Position numbers and translations under genes: made by a program. Under the pieces are notes generated by a model, which saw only the letters and a program-made list of their open reading frames with translations, was not told where the DNA came from and searched no databases. A stretch of DNA of 64,000 nt from Mesorhizobium jarvisii. GTDB lineage: Bacteria > Pseudomonadota > Alphaproteobacteria > Rhizobiales > Rhizobiaceae. Location of the stretch: the NCBI RefSeq assembly GCF_003601985.1, contig NZ_QZXA01000003.1:186001-250000 (forward strand). The letters run 5' to 3'. Every line of letters starts with the position of its first letter. Positions within the stretch are counted from its first letter, which is position 1. Shown here piece after piece: positions 44,956 to 53,418 of the stretch.

Positions 44956-45987
44956 ATGGAAAACCGGAAGAACAAATTTTCGTCGACACGCGAAGGTCTC
45001 TCGCGACGCAATGTGCTGGAGCTCGGCGCGCTTGGCCTGGCAGCGGCCATGCTGCCGGGTGCGGCCTTCGCCAAGGACAAGAAACTGAAGGTCGCGGCGA
45101 TCTTCGCGACGCCGATCGAGGAGCCCTGGGACAACCAGATCCATGTCGCCTTGCAGAAGGCGGAGAAGGAACTCGGCATCGAATACAAATGGTCGGAAAA
45201 GGTGCAGACAGCCGACTTCAGCCGAGTCATGCGCGAATATGCGCAAGGCGGCTACCAGCTGGTGCTGGGCGACGCCTTCGCCGCCGAACGTGAATCGCGC
45301 CGCACCGCAAAACAGTTCCCGAAGACCGCCTGGCTGTTCGGTTCTGGCGCCGGCCCGGCCGAACCCAATTTCGGCGTCTTCGACAACTGGATCCATGAGC
45401 CCGCCTATCTCTCGGGCATGATCGCCGGCAAGATGTCGAAGTCGGGCACCGTCGGCGCCGTCGCGGCGATGGGCATTCCGGAAGTGAACCGGCTGGTCAA
45501 CGCCTTCTTCGCCGGCGCCAAGGAGGTCAACCCGAACGTCAAGAAGAAGGTCGCCTTCATCGGTTCCTTCTTCGATCCGCCCAAGGCCAAGGAAGCCGCG
45601 GTCGCGCAGATCGATGCCGGCGTCGACGTCATCTATGCCGAGCGCTTCGGCGTCATCGAGGCGGCGGTCGAGAAGAAGATCCTCGCCATCTCCAACATGT
45701 CGGACCAGTCGAGCCTCGGCCCCGACACGGTCATCACCGGCCCGGTGTGGGACATGTATCCGACGGTCGAACAGGCGATCAAACTGGTCAAGGCCGGCGT
45801 CTACACCGCGCAGGACTATGGCGACTTCTCGCGCATGGCCAAGGGCGGTTCCTATCTCGCCCCCTACCACAAGTTCGACAAGACGCTGCCGGCCGAGGTC
45901 AAGGATCTGGTCGAGAAGAAGAAGGCCGAGATTCTTGAGGGCAATTTCCGCGTCGACGTGGATGAAAATACGCCGGTTTCGGATTGA
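44956..45987 (+). CDS. BMP-family ABC transporter substrate-binding protein (Tat signal)
   Basis: A 343-residue basic-membrane-protein (BMP/PnrA-like) binding protein. Residues 16-23 'SRRNVLEL' form a twin-arginine signal motif, followed by a hydrophobic stretch and 'AAFA' cleavage near residue 39, so it is likely exported folded. 'VAAIFATPIEEPWDNQIHVALQKAEKELGIEYKWSEKV' and 'FGVFDNWIHEPAYLSGMIAGKMSKSGTVGAVAAMGIPEVNRLVNAFFAG' are family blocks. Such proteins bind nucleosides or purine-like compounds. GAGGGGAC precedes the ATG. Confidence 0.9.
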   Translation: MENRKNKFSSTREGLSRRNVLELGALGLAAAMLPGAAFAKDKKLKVAAIFATPIEEPWDNQIHVALQKAEKELGIEYKWSEKVQTADFSRVMREYAQGGYQLVLGDAFAAERESRRTAKQFPKTAWLFGSGAGPAEPNFGVFDNWIHEPAYLSGMIAGKMSKSGTVGAVAAMGIPEVNRLVNAFFAGAKEVNPNVKKKVAFIGSFFDPPKAKEAAVAQIDAGVDVIYAERFGVIEAAVEKKILAISNMSDQSSLGPDTVITGPVWDMYPTVEQAIKLVKAGVYTAQDYGDFSRMAKGGSYLAPYHKFDKTLPAEVKDLVEKKKAEILEGNFRVDVDENTPVSD

Positions 45988-45993
45988 GCCTTG

Positions 45994-46132
45994 CTCACCC
46001 TCCCCTTGTGGGGAGGGTCGATCCGCGAAGCGGAGCGGGGTGGGGGTCTTCAGCGCCGCACCCCCACCCCGGCTCACGATCTCGGCTTCGCTGCGATCGT
46101 AAGCCGACCCTCCCCACAAGGGGGAGGGTGAG
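45994..46132. repeat. Large palindromic intergenic element, family B
   Basis: A 139-base inverted repeat. The left arm CACCCTCCCC-TTGT-GGGGAGGGTCG and the right arm CGACCCTCCCC-ACAA-GGGGGAGGGTG are each hairpins and are complementary to each other; inside lie GGGGTGGGGGTC / CACCCCCACCCC. It sits between the binding protein and the ATPase gene, so it may reduce downstream transcript relative to the binding protein. Confidence 0.85.
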
Positions 46133-46165
46133 GAGCCGCGCCATCTCATCGGAGCATTCTGACCC

Positions 46166-47677
46166 TTGTCCGCCCCACTCATCGAAATGCGCGGCATCAC
46201 CAAGAGCTTCGGCGCCGTCAAGGCGAACGAGGCTGTCGACCTCAGCGTCGCGCCCGGTGAAATCCTCGGCCTGCTGGGCGAGAACGGCGCCGGCAAGACG
46301 ACGCTGATGAATGTGCTGTTCGGCGCCTACGCGCCGGATGCCGGGGAAATCCTGGTCCAGGGGCAGCCGGTACGGATCACCAGTTCAGCCGATGCGCTGG
46401 CCGCCGGCATCGGCATGGTGCATCAGCATTTTCACCTCGCGCCACGGTTGACGGTGCTGGAGAACCTCTTGATCGGCATTCCGGGCAAAGGCGGGCGGAT
46501 CGACCGCGCCGGCGGGCTGGCGCGGCTGGCCGAAATCGGCCGCCAGCATGGACTGACGCTCGATCCCGACCTGCCGGTCTCGGCGCTGTCGGTCGGCGAA
46601 CAGCAGCGGCTCGAGATCGTCAAGGCATTGTTTCGCGGCGCGAGGCTTCTGATCCTCGACGAGCCGACGGCGGTGCTGGCGCCGAGCGAGGTCGACAGGC
46701 TGTTTTCGGCGCTGCGCTCGATGGCGGCGCAAGGCCTCGGCATCATCTTCATCTCGCACAAGCTCAACGAGGTGCGGGCGCTCACCCATCGCTGCACGGT
46801 GCTGCGGCATGGCCGCGTCGCCGGTCGCGTCGACGATCCGGCCAACACGACATCCGCCGCCATGGCGCAGCTGATGTGTGGCCACGAGATCGTGCCGCCG
46901 GCCAGGGGGCCATCAACGCCGGGCGAAGCGGTGCTGACGCTCGATGGCATTTCCACCTCGAACCATGCAGGCACGGTGCTGCGCGGTGTGTCGCTTGCCG
47001 TCCGCTCCGGCGAAATCCTCGGCATTGCCGGCGTGTCCGGCAATGGCCAGCGGGCGCTGGCGGAGGTGATTTCGGGCGTGCGCTCGCCCGATGCCGGCCG
47101 GATGACGATCGCCGGCCAGACGGTCTCGCGGTTCTCGCCGCGCGAGGTGCAGGCGCTCGGCCTCGGCCGCATCCCGGAGGACCGCATGACCACGGGTCTG
47201 GTCACCAATCTGCCGCTTGCCGATTCGATGGTGCTGCCACGCATCGGTACCGCCGCGTTCAGCAGCAAAGGCCTGCTCAAGCCGGATGCGATCCGCACCT
47301 TCGCCGAAGAACAGATCAAGGCCTACGATATCAGGTGCCCCGGGCCGATGACACGTGCCGGGGCGCTGTCGGGCGGCAATCTGCAGAAGGCGCTGTTGGC
47401 GCGCGAACTCGCTTTCGATCCGAAGGTTCTGATCGTCTCGCAGCCGACGCGCGGCCTCGACATTGGGGCGGCGCGCTTCATCCACGAAAAATTCCTCGAC
47501 ATGCGGGCCAAGGGCTGCGGCATCATCGTCATCGGCGAGGATCTGGAAGAACTCCTGGTGCTCTGCGACCGCATCGCGGTGATGTATGAGGGCCGCATCG
47601 TCGGTACGCTCGACAGTGCTGATGCGACGATCGCGCGGCTCGGCCTGCTGATGACCGGGGCGGAGGGGAGGGCATAG
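46166..47677 (+). CDS. BMP-type ABC transporter ATP-binding protein (two ABC domains)
   Basis: A 503-residue double-ATPase of the nucleoside-uptake type. Walker A GENGAGKTT at 38-46, 'VHQHFHLAPRLTVLENL', signature 'LSVGEQQRLEIVKALF', Walker B 'LLILDEPTAVLAPSE'. The second domain has 'GVSGNGQRALAEVI' (degenerate loop), 'GRIPEDRMTTGLVTNLPLADSM' and 'LSGGNLQKALLARELAF'. The start is TTG at 46166; the next in-frame ATG (46187) would cut the first strand. It follows the family B element. Confidence 0.9.
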   Translation: MSAPLIEMRGITKSFGAVKANEAVDLSVAPGEILGLLGENGAGKTTLMNVLFGAYAPDAGEILVQGQPVRITSSADALAAGIGMVHQHFHLAPRLTVLENLLIGIPGKGGRIDRAGGLARLAEIGRQHGLTLDPDLPVSALSVGEQQRLEIVKALFRGARLLILDEPTAVLAPSEVDRLFSALRSMAAQGLGIIFISHKLNEVRALTHRCTVLRHGRVAGRVDDPANTTSAAMAQLMCGHEIVPPARGPSTPGEAVLTLDGISTSNHAGTVLRGVSLAVRSGEILGIAGVSGNGQRALAEVISGVRSPDAGRMTIAGQTVSRFSPREVQALGLGRIPEDRMTTGLVTNLPLADSMVLPRIGTAAFSSKGLLKPDAIRTFAEEQIKAYDIRCPGPMTRAGALSGGNLQKALLARELAFDPKVLIVSQPTRGLDIGAARFIHEKFLDMRAKGCGIIVIGEDLEELLVLCDRIAVMYEGRIVGTLDSADATIARLGLLMTGAEGRA

Positions 47678-47750
47678 CATGGATTTTCCGCCGCGGCTCT
47701 TCGCACGGACCTCAAAGGATATCGCCCGCTTTTGGCTGACTTTGAATGTC

Positions 47751-47933
47751 GGCGCCGCCCCTCACCTGCCTGCCGGCATCCTCTCCCCGTATAGAGACGG
47801 GGAGAGGGGCGCTCTCATCGCTGCTTTCGCCAACCACCGACGTTGCACGAAAAGTGCCGAGGTCGCGGGCAGTTCCCTTCTCCCCGTCCCTATACGGGGA
47901 GAAGGTGCCGGCAGGCGGATGAGGGGCAGCGCC
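47751..47933. repeat. Rhizobial intergenic palindromic element, family A copy 2
   Basis: A 183-base element with ends GGCGCCGCCCCTC / GAGGGGCAGCGCC and hairpins CTCTCCCCGTATAG..GACGGGGAGAG and CTTCTCCCCGTCC..ACGGGGAGAAG. It matches the copy at 40846-41026 along its length. The 309-base gap between the ATPase and first permease (47678-47986) is mostly this element; the remaining about 50 bases hold the GGAGG ribosome site of the permease. A 102-codon open frame through the gap is not credible as a gene. Confidence 0.85.
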
Positions 47934-47986
47934 AACGCCGGATCCGTCGGTTGGGCTGCTGCGCCGAGTGCGGAGGGCCACAGCTG

Positions 47987-49042
47987 ATGTTTCGCCTGGA
48001 AGTTCGCACCTCGACGCCGACCTGGTTCAATCTCGCGCTGCCGTTGCTGGCGATCGCGGCAACGCTTGTCCTGTGCAGCGGCCTGATCGCGCTGGCCGGC
48101 GCCGGCATTCTGGAATCCTACGGCGTGATGTTCACCGCCTCGCTCGGCGACAGCTACGCCATCACCGAAACGCTGGTGCGCGCCGCACCGATGATCTTCA
48201 CCGGGCTGGCGGTCGCCGTCGCCTTCCGCGCCAAATTCTGGAACATCGGCGCCGAGGGGCAGTTGCTGGCCGGTGCCGTCGCCAGCTGCTTTGTCGGCGC
48301 CATCCCGATGCCGGGAGCGCTCGCCATGCTGTTGATGGCAATCGCCGGCGCCGCCGCCGGTGCGGCCGTCGCGCTGGCGCCCGCGACGCTGCGGGTCAAA
48401 TTCAAGGTCGACGATGTCGTCAGCTCGCTGTTGCTCAACTCGGTCATCTACTACGCGCTGATGGCGCTGATCGAAGGACCGTGGAAGGACAGTTTCAGCG
48501 GCTATCCGATCTCGCCGCCGATCGAGGATTCGGCCAATTTCCCAGTGCTGATTGAAGGCACGCGGCTGCATCTGGGCGTCATCGTGGCGCTGATCGCAGC
48601 ACCGCTGATCTGGTTCCTCATCGCGCGCACGACGCTTGGTTTCCGCATCAGGGTCACCGGCGAGAACCCGGAAGCCGCCCGCTATGGCGGCATCCATGTC
48701 GAGCGGGTGCTGCTCTCGACCGCGTTGCTGTCCGGCGCGCTGGCGGGGCTCGCCGGCGTCGGCGAAGTCGGCGGCGTGCATTTCCAGGTGATGAGCGACA
48801 TCTCGCCGGGCTACGGCTATTCCGGCATCGTCGTTGCCATGTTGGCGCGGCTCAATCCGCTGGGCGTCGTGCCAGCGGCGATCTTCCTCGCCGCCGTGAT
48901 GACCGGCGCCGAGGCGATGTCGCGCGCGACAGGCGTGCCGGCCTTCCTGAGCGACGTCATCCAGGGCACTGCCTTGCTGGCCATGCTGGTGGCGCTGCTG
49001 TTTACCGCCTATCGCATCCGCCGCGTTGGAGTCGCCACATGA
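47987..49042 (+). CDS. BMP-type ABC transporter permease 1
   Basis: A 351-residue permease with eight to ten spans: 'WFNLALPLLAIAATLVLCSGLIALAGAG', 'AAPMIFTGLAVAVAFRAKFWNIGAEGQLLAGAVASCFVG' (the NIGAEGQ motif of YufP/nucleoside permeases) and 'RVTGENPEAARYGGIHVERVLLSTALLSGALAGLAGVGEVGG'. GGAGG lies ten bases ahead of the ATG. It overlaps the second permease by four bases. Confidence 0.91.
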   Translation: MFRLEVRTSTPTWFNLALPLLAIAATLVLCSGLIALAGAGILESYGVMFTASLGDSYAITETLVRAAPMIFTGLAVAVAFRAKFWNIGAEGQLLAGAVASCFVGAIPMPGALAMLLMAIAGAAAGAAVALAPATLRVKFKVDDVVSSLLLNSVIYYALMALIEGPWKDSFSGYPISPPIEDSANFPVLIEGTRLHLGVIVALIAAPLIWFLIARTTLGFRIRVTGENPEAARYGGIHVERVLLSTALLSGALAGLAGVGEVGGVHFQVMSDISPGYGYSGIVVAMLARLNPLGVVPAAIFLAAVMTGAEAMSRATGVPAFLSDVIQGTALLAMLVALLFTAYRIRRVGVAT

Positions 49043-49983
49043 GCGTGGTGCTGGAACAGATCTTCCAGGTCGGCTTCCTGGCCGCCATCATCCGCATCGC
49101 CACGCCTTTGGCTTTCGCCACGCTCGGCGAAATGTTCTCCGAGCGGGCCGGCGTGCTCAATCTCGGCATCGAAGGCATCATGCTGCTCTGCGCCATGACC
49201 GGCTTCACCGCCACCAGCCTCAGCGGCAGCCTGTGGCTCGGCGTCCTGGTGGCAGTGCTGACCGGCATGCTGATGGGCGCGCTGCATGCGCTGTTCACCG
49301 TGATGCTGGGCCTCAGCCAGCATGTCTGCGGCATTGGCGTGACTTTGTTCTCGTCGGGCCTTGCCTATTTCCTCTACCGGCTGATCTTCGGCCAGCAATC
49401 GGTGCCGCCTGCCATCAAGGGTTTTCAGACGCTGCCGATCCCGGTTCTGTCGGACATTCCGGTGCTCGGACCGGCGGTGTTCAACCAGTTCGCACTGGTC
49501 TACATGGCGATCGTTGCCATACCGCTCGCCGCCTTCGTGCTTTACCGCACACCCTGGGGCCTGTCGGTCCGCATGGTCGGCGAGAACCCGCGCGCAGCGG
49601 ACTCCGCTGGCGTCAGCGTCATTGCCACGCGCTTCCAGGCCGTCATCCTCGGCGGCGCGCTGATGGGGCTGGCCGGCGCCTTCCTGTCGATGGCGCAGTT
49701 CAACGCCTTCACCTTCGGCGTCGTGTCGGGGCGCGGCTGGGTGGCGATCGCGCTGGTGGTGTTCGGCCGCTGGGACCCGTGGCGTTCGGCGGGCGCGGCA
49801 CTGCTGTTTGCCTTCGTCGATGCGTTGCAACTGCGCATGCAGGCCAGCGGCTTGGGGCATATCCCCTACGAAGCGTTCCTGATGCTGCCGTTCATCTTCA
49901 CCATCGTCGCCATGGCTGTGATGTCGCGCAATGCGGTGGCGCCCTCGGCGTTGTTGAAGCCGTTTCGCAGGGAAGAGCGTTAG
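49039..49983 (+). CDS. BMP-type ABC transporter permease 2
   Basis: A 314-residue permease, YufQ-like: 'RIATPLAFATLGEMFSERAGVLNLGIEGIMLLCAMTGFTATSLSG', 'MVGENPRAADSAGVSVIATRFQAVILGGALMGLAGAFLSMAQFNAF' and 'GRGWVAIALVVFGRWDPWRSAGAALLFAFVDAL'. The NLGIEG motif pairs with NIGAEG of permease 1. It ends the transporter operon just before a family C palindromic element. Confidence 0.92.
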   Translation: MSVVLEQIFQVGFLAAIIRIATPLAFATLGEMFSERAGVLNLGIEGIMLLCAMTGFTATSLSGSLWLGVLVAVLTGMLMGALHALFTVMLGLSQHVCGIGVTLFSSGLAYFLYRLIFGQQSVPPAIKGFQTLPIPVLSDIPVLGPAVFNQFALVYMAIVAIPLAAFVLYRTPWGLSVRMVGENPRAADSAGVSVIATRFQAVILGGALMGLAGAFLSMAQFNAFTFGVVSGRGWVAIALVVFGRWDPWRSAGAALLFAFVDALQLRMQASGLGHIPYEAFLMLPFIFTIVAMAVMSRNAVAPSALLKPFRREER

Positions 49984-49992
49984 CAAGGCTTG

Positions 49993-50160
49993 GGTTCCTC
50001 GCCCCCGCAAAAGCGGGGAGAGGTGGCCGCGAAGCGGTCGGAGAGGGGGCCTGCGACGCTGGTGAATTGTTTACGAGTCCAAGGAAAGTCGAGCCATTCC
50101 CCCTCTCCGTCTCGGCTTCGCCGAGCCACCTCTCGCCCACTCGCGTGGGGGCGAGGAACC
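49993..50160. repeat. Large palindromic intergenic element, family C
   Basis: A 168-base element with terminal repeats GGTTCCTCGCCCCC / GGGGGCGAGGAACC, inner hairpins CCCCGC-AAAA-GCGGGG and GGCTTCGCCGAGCC, and GAGAGGTGGC / GCCACCTCTC. It lies between the convergent permease 2 and SDR genes, a position suited to a bidirectional transcript end. Confidence 0.85.
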
Positions 50161-50175
50161 TAGATTCTGAAAGCC

Positions 50176-50943
50176 TCACATCGCCGTAAAACCATTGTCC
50201 ACGAACAGATGCGCGCCGTTGACGAAGCTCGACTCGTCGCTGGCCAAATACAGTGCGGCCTTCGCCACCTCCTCCGGCTCACCGATGCGCCCCTGCTGCG
50301 CCGCCAGCGCCGCATCCGAAACATCGACGCCGAGCTTGCCGAGGTCGGCGACCTCGCGCAGGCCGTGCGGCGTCCTGATAAAGCCGGGGCAGACGGCATT
50401 GCAGCGGATGTTGCGGTCGCGGAACTCCACCGCGATGGCGCGCGCGAACATGTGGCAGGCGCCCTTGGTGGTGTCGTAGAGCACCTCCATCGGTGTGGCC
50501 GCTACCGCCGAGATCGACGAGGTGCAGACGATCGAGCCGCCGCCCGCCGCGATCATGCCGGGCAGCACGGCACGCGTCATCAGGAACATCGAACGCACAT
50601 TGACGGCATGCAGCCAGTCCCATTCCTGCACGGTCGTCTCCAGGAACGGCTTTATCACGATGGTGCCGGCGTGATTGAACAGCACCGTGACCGGCCCGAG
50701 TTTTTCGGTCGCGCCCTTCACCGCCGCCTGAACCTGCGCCTCGTCGGACACGTCGGCGACAAAATGCTCGGCGACATGGCCGCGCGCACGGATCGCCGCT
50801 GCCGTTGCGGCCGCTGCCTCGCCGTTGCGATCGATGATCGCGACCTTGGCGCCTTCGGCCGCGAACAACTCAGAAGCCGCGCCGCCCATGCCCGTCGCGC
50901 CGCCCGAAATGATGGCAACCTTGCCGGTTAGTCTTTCGCCCAT
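50176..50943 (-). CDS. SDR-family oxidoreductase
   Basis: A 255-residue classical short-chain dehydrogenase: cofactor loop GGATGMGGA (residues 14-22), 'FNHAGT' in place of the usual NNAG, catalytic Ser in 'VCTSSISAV', 'YDTTK' (Tyr-x3-Lys), and '[11 protein letters not shown]'. The acidic 'IIDRN' after strand 2 indicates NAD preference. Substrate unknown. AGGGGAAC precedes the ATG at 50943; longer in-frame extension upstream has no conserved residues. Confidence 0.9.
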   Translation of the reverse strand: MGERLTGKVAIISGGATGMGGAASELFAAEGAKVAIIDRNGEAAAATAAAIRARGHVAEHFVADVSDEAQVQAAVKGATEKLGPVTVLFNHAGTIVIKPFLETTVQEWDWLHAVNVRSMFLMTRAVLPGMIAAGGGSIVCTSSISAVAATPMEVLYDTTKGACHMFARAIAVEFRDRNIRCNAVCPGFIRTPHGLREVADLGKLGVDVSDAALAAQQGRIGEPEEVAKAALYLASDESSFVNGAHLFVDNGFTAM

Positions 50944-51233
50944 TTTTGTTCCCCTGTTCGACCCAGCTCGCATTTGTTTGTCGCGCGATGCTACCGCGCC
51001 CGCACAAGGCGGCCAATGGACGAATTGGGTGCAGCGCGAACAAGGCCATAGGTCCATTCGGACGCGTCCAGAGCAAGGCTCATGCCTGCCGATCAATCGC
51101 GCCGGCAAGCGATCCCAGCAACTCACAACCAACTTAATCCCTGGGGAGAGAAAAATATTCTGCCTACAGCCCAAAAATAGCAATCGACAAAGTCTACAAG
51201 TTTTATAGATTAACCGGCGAGACGGAGGTCGAT

Positions 51234-51389
51234 ATGTCCTATATCCAGAACGCTCAGACTGACAGCACCGGCCAGAGGCTGGCCAATGCCCAGACCTTTC
51301 GCCCGGCCTATGCCGGAGCTTTCGCCTATCTCGTCTTTGCCCTTGCGTTTGTGTTCACCGGGGCCGTCGTTCTGGGCCTTATTCCCTAG
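51234..51389 (+). CDS. 51-residue single-span membrane protein
   Basis: A short gene with a strong GGAGG ribosome site (GACGGAGGTCGAT then ATG). The product has a polar, Gln/Asn-rich N half (starts [20 protein letters not shown]) and one predicted membrane span at about residues 27-49 ([20 protein letters not shown]). No domain is recognised. It lies between the divergent SDR gene and the luciferase-like gene, preceded by about 290 bases in which I see no other gene. The ribosome site, the clean frame and the amphipathic layout support coding, but function is unknown. Confidence 0.75.
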   Translation: MSYIQNAQTDSTGQRLANAQTFRPAYAGAFAYLVFALAFVFTGAVVLGLIP

Positions 51390-51526
51390 GGCACCGCATC
51401 GACAGGGGCCAACCGCCCCGCTGTATCAGGCAATCGGAGTTGAATGAACCGGATCCCGGTGCGTTTGCGCGCGGCCGCGATTCGAATTTCAGCGCATCCA
51501 TGATTCCAGCGATGGAGGAGATGACA

Positions 51527-52468
51527 ATGCCGATCGAATTCACCCATGTTCCCGGCAAGACCGCCGACGCCGCCATTCCGTTTTTCTATGATTTTGCCGA
51601 GACGGCGACCAAGCTCGGACTGATCGAGGATGGCGGCTTTCAGAAGATCGTCGTCGACGATTCGGCCGGGCTGCTGACCAATATGGATCTTGCCGCTCAG
51701 GTGCTCGACCGCACCGCCTCGCTCGAGGTCGTGCTGACCCACTGGGCAGGTGTCGTCGAGCCGACCGTGGCGGCGCGCCAATTGGCATCGATGGATCGAA
51801 AAAGCGGCGGTCGGCTGGCGCTCCGGATGATCAGCGAGCCGTTGAACGATGACGATGCCGAGTCGCGGCCGGCCGGGCATGGCGTCATCTGGCAGCGCAT
51901 CGACGAATATCTCGTGCTTTTGAAACGGCTGTGGTCGAACGACCGGCCCTTCGATCATGAAGGCGCCTTCTACAGCATCAAGGGCGGCTACGTGCCGCGC
52001 AAAGGGCCGCACGGCGCCGACCTGACCATCCGCATGGGCGGGCAATCGGGAACGGCGCTGAAAGTGGCCGGCCGGCATGCCGATGTCTTCGAACTGGCGC
52101 CGGGCTCGATCGACGATGTCAGGCAGTTGATGGAGCGGGTGCGTAGCGCTGCCGCCGAACATGGCCGGGCCGGCAAGCTGCGCTTCGCGCTTCCGGTGCG
52201 GATCCACCAGGGCGCTTCCGCCACCGGCCACAAGGCGGTCGACCTGTCCGGGCCGCCCGCCCAGGTCGCGTTGTCGTTGCTGGCCTATGCCGGGCTCGGG
52301 ATCGATGAGTTCATGATCGTCGGCGTCGACACGCCGCGCGAGATCGCGACGGCCGGCCGGGAAACGATCGCGCTGCTGCGCAACTCGCTGGCGCGCCGCG
52401 AACATGATGTTTTCCAGCCGGGGGCCTACGCGCCTCGCACGGGACTGGAGACGCTTGCAGCACGGTGA
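51527..52468 (+). CDS. LLM-class flavin-dependent oxidoreductase (luciferase-like)
   Basis: A 313-residue luciferase-fold flavoenzyme. 'TNMDLAAQVLDRTASLEVVLTHWAGVVEPTVAARQLASMDRKSGGRLALRMIS' is the conserved barrel part, and 'YLVLLKRLWSNDRPFDHEGAFYSIKGGYVPRKGPH' and 'DLTIRMGGQSGTALKVAGRHADVFELAPG' match alkanesulfonate-monooxygenase-like members. It probably uses FMNH2 and oxygen. GGAGGAG lies ahead of two ATGs at 51521 and 51527; I use the second. Its stop is two bases from the stop of the convergent cysteine hydrolase gene. Confidence 0.88.
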   Translation: MPIEFTHVPGKTADAAIPFFYDFAETATKLGLIEDGGFQKIVVDDSAGLLTNMDLAAQVLDRTASLEVVLTHWAGVVEPTVAARQLASMDRKSGGRLALRMISEPLNDDDAESRPAGHGVIWQRIDEYLVLLKRLWSNDRPFDHEGAFYSIKGGYVPRKGPHGADLTIRMGGQSGTALKVAGRHADVFELAPGSIDDVRQLMERVRSAAAEHGRAGKLRFALPVRIHQGASATGHKAVDLSGPPAQVALSLLAYAGLGIDEFMIVGVDTPREIATAGRETIALLRNSLARREHDVFQPGAYAPRTGLETLAAR

Positions 52469-52470
52469 CG

Positions 52471-53154
52471 TCAATCGTCTGCGTGATGCCTGTTGCCAAG
52501 CCGCGACAGGCCATCGATGACGGCGGCTGAATCGGCCAGGACGCCGAACACGCCGTCCTCGACCGTCACCATGTGAAGCGCCGCCTCGTGAGCTCTCTGG
52601 TCGCCACTGGCGCAGGCATCGGAGATCGTCAGGCACTGAAGGTTGCGGTCGCAGGCCTCGCGCAGCGTGGTGTGCACGCAGACGTCGGTCGTGCAGCCGG
52701 AAAACATCAGGTGCGAGATGCCTTGCGCGCGCAGCACAAGCTCGAAATCCGTATAGGTGAAGGCGCTGTTGCAGGTCTTGTCGACGATGATGTCCTGCGG
52801 CGCGACGTCGATCTCCGGAACGATCTGGAACCCCGCGCCCGAGCGCAGCAGTATGTCGGTGCCGTCGAGACCGGAGCGCTTGCGGCGCCATTTCTCATAG
52901 GGCGTCATGTCGGCCATGTCGGCGCGATAGCCCTGCCTGGTGTGGATGACCGTGACGTCGGCTTTGCGCGCGGCTGATATCAGCCGGTTCACCGTGGGCA
53001 GGATCGCCCGCAGCGGCGAAGGGTCATATCCTTTTCTGGCGAAATAGCCCGTGGTCGACAGGAAATCCTGCTGCAGGTCGATGACGACGAGTGCCGTGTT
53101 TTTGGCCACCAGCCTGCCGTCATACGGGAAGTCGAAGGGCGTTGCCTTGATCAT
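52471..53154 (-). CDS. Isochorismatase-superfamily cysteine hydrolase (biuret hydrolase-like)
   Basis: A 227-residue cysteine hydrolase with the complete triad: Asp30 in 'VVIDLQQDFL', Lys126 in 'IIVDKTCNSAF' and Cys159 in 'SGCTTDVCVHTT'. The N terminus 'PFDFPYDGRLVAKNTALVVIDLQQDF', 'IHTRQGYRADMADM' and the Lys-to-Cys spacing of 33 residues resemble biuret hydrolase and RutB-type amidases more than true isochorismatases. The likely reaction is amide hydrolysis of a small urea-like compound; the exact substrate is not determined. It is divergent from exbB. Confidence 0.88.
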   Translation of the reverse strand: MIKATPFDFPYDGRLVAKNTALVVIDLQQDFLSTTGYFARKGYDPSPLRAILPTVNRLISAARKADVTVIHTRQGYRADMADMTPYEKWRRKRSGLDGTDILLRSGAGFQIVPEIDVAPQDIIVDKTCNSAFTYTDFELVLRAQGISHLMFSGCTTDVCVHTTLREACDRNLQCLTISDACASGDQRAHEAALHMVTVEDGVFGVLADSAAVIDGLSRLGNRHHADD

Positions 53155-53304
53155 CCGAGGGTGTCTCCTTGCCTATCGCGAGAGCCATCCTGACTGGCGA
53201 AGCTCAAGTCGTCCACTCAGGCCGCGGCTCTGACGCGAAGAAGCAGGATGTTGCGGGCATCGCGCTGCCGCAGGCGAACGTCATCGGCTGTCCCGGCGAA
53301 TTGT

Positions 53305-53319
53305 TGACTGTTGCAGTCA
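53305..53319. promoter_or_regulatory. RirA iron-responsive operator (IRO box) 1
   Basis: TGACTGTTGCAGTCA matches the rhizobial IRO consensus TGA-N9-TCA exactly and is itself a palindrome with 6-base arms. It lies 114 bases upstream of exbB, in the gap between the divergent hydrolase gene and exbB. RirA represses iron-uptake genes when iron is sufficient. Confidence 0.75.
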
Positions 53320-53329
53320 TCTTCAATGT

Positions 53330-53344
53330 TGACTTGCATAGTCA
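53330..53344. promoter_or_regulatory. RirA iron-responsive operator (IRO box) 2
   Basis: TGACTTGCATAGTCA is a second exact TGA-N9-TCA match with 5-base palindromic arms, centred exactly 25 bases after the first box and 75 bases before the exbB start codon. Tandem boxes upstream of tonB-system genes strongly suggest iron control. Confidence 0.78.
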
Positions 53345-53418
53345 TGTTTAATAATCAACCCAGACATCGGACTGCCGAGGCCAGAATAGGAAATCGGCGA
53401 CCGCGTTGGAGAAAGCCA

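Noticed and set aside
47679..47987. 102-codon frame after the BMP ATPase
   Set aside because: Most of it is the family A palindromic element; the composition is that of the repeat and there is no conserved domain.
45994..50160. CRISPR array or insertion sequence
   Set aside because: The repeats are long single palindromes without regular spacers, transposase genes or cas genes.
51527..53154. True RutA/RutB pair
   Set aside because: The flavoenzyme is of the alkanesulfonate-monooxygenase-like type, the genes are convergent rather than in a rut operon, and rutCDEFG are absent. Only a loose analogy is kept.
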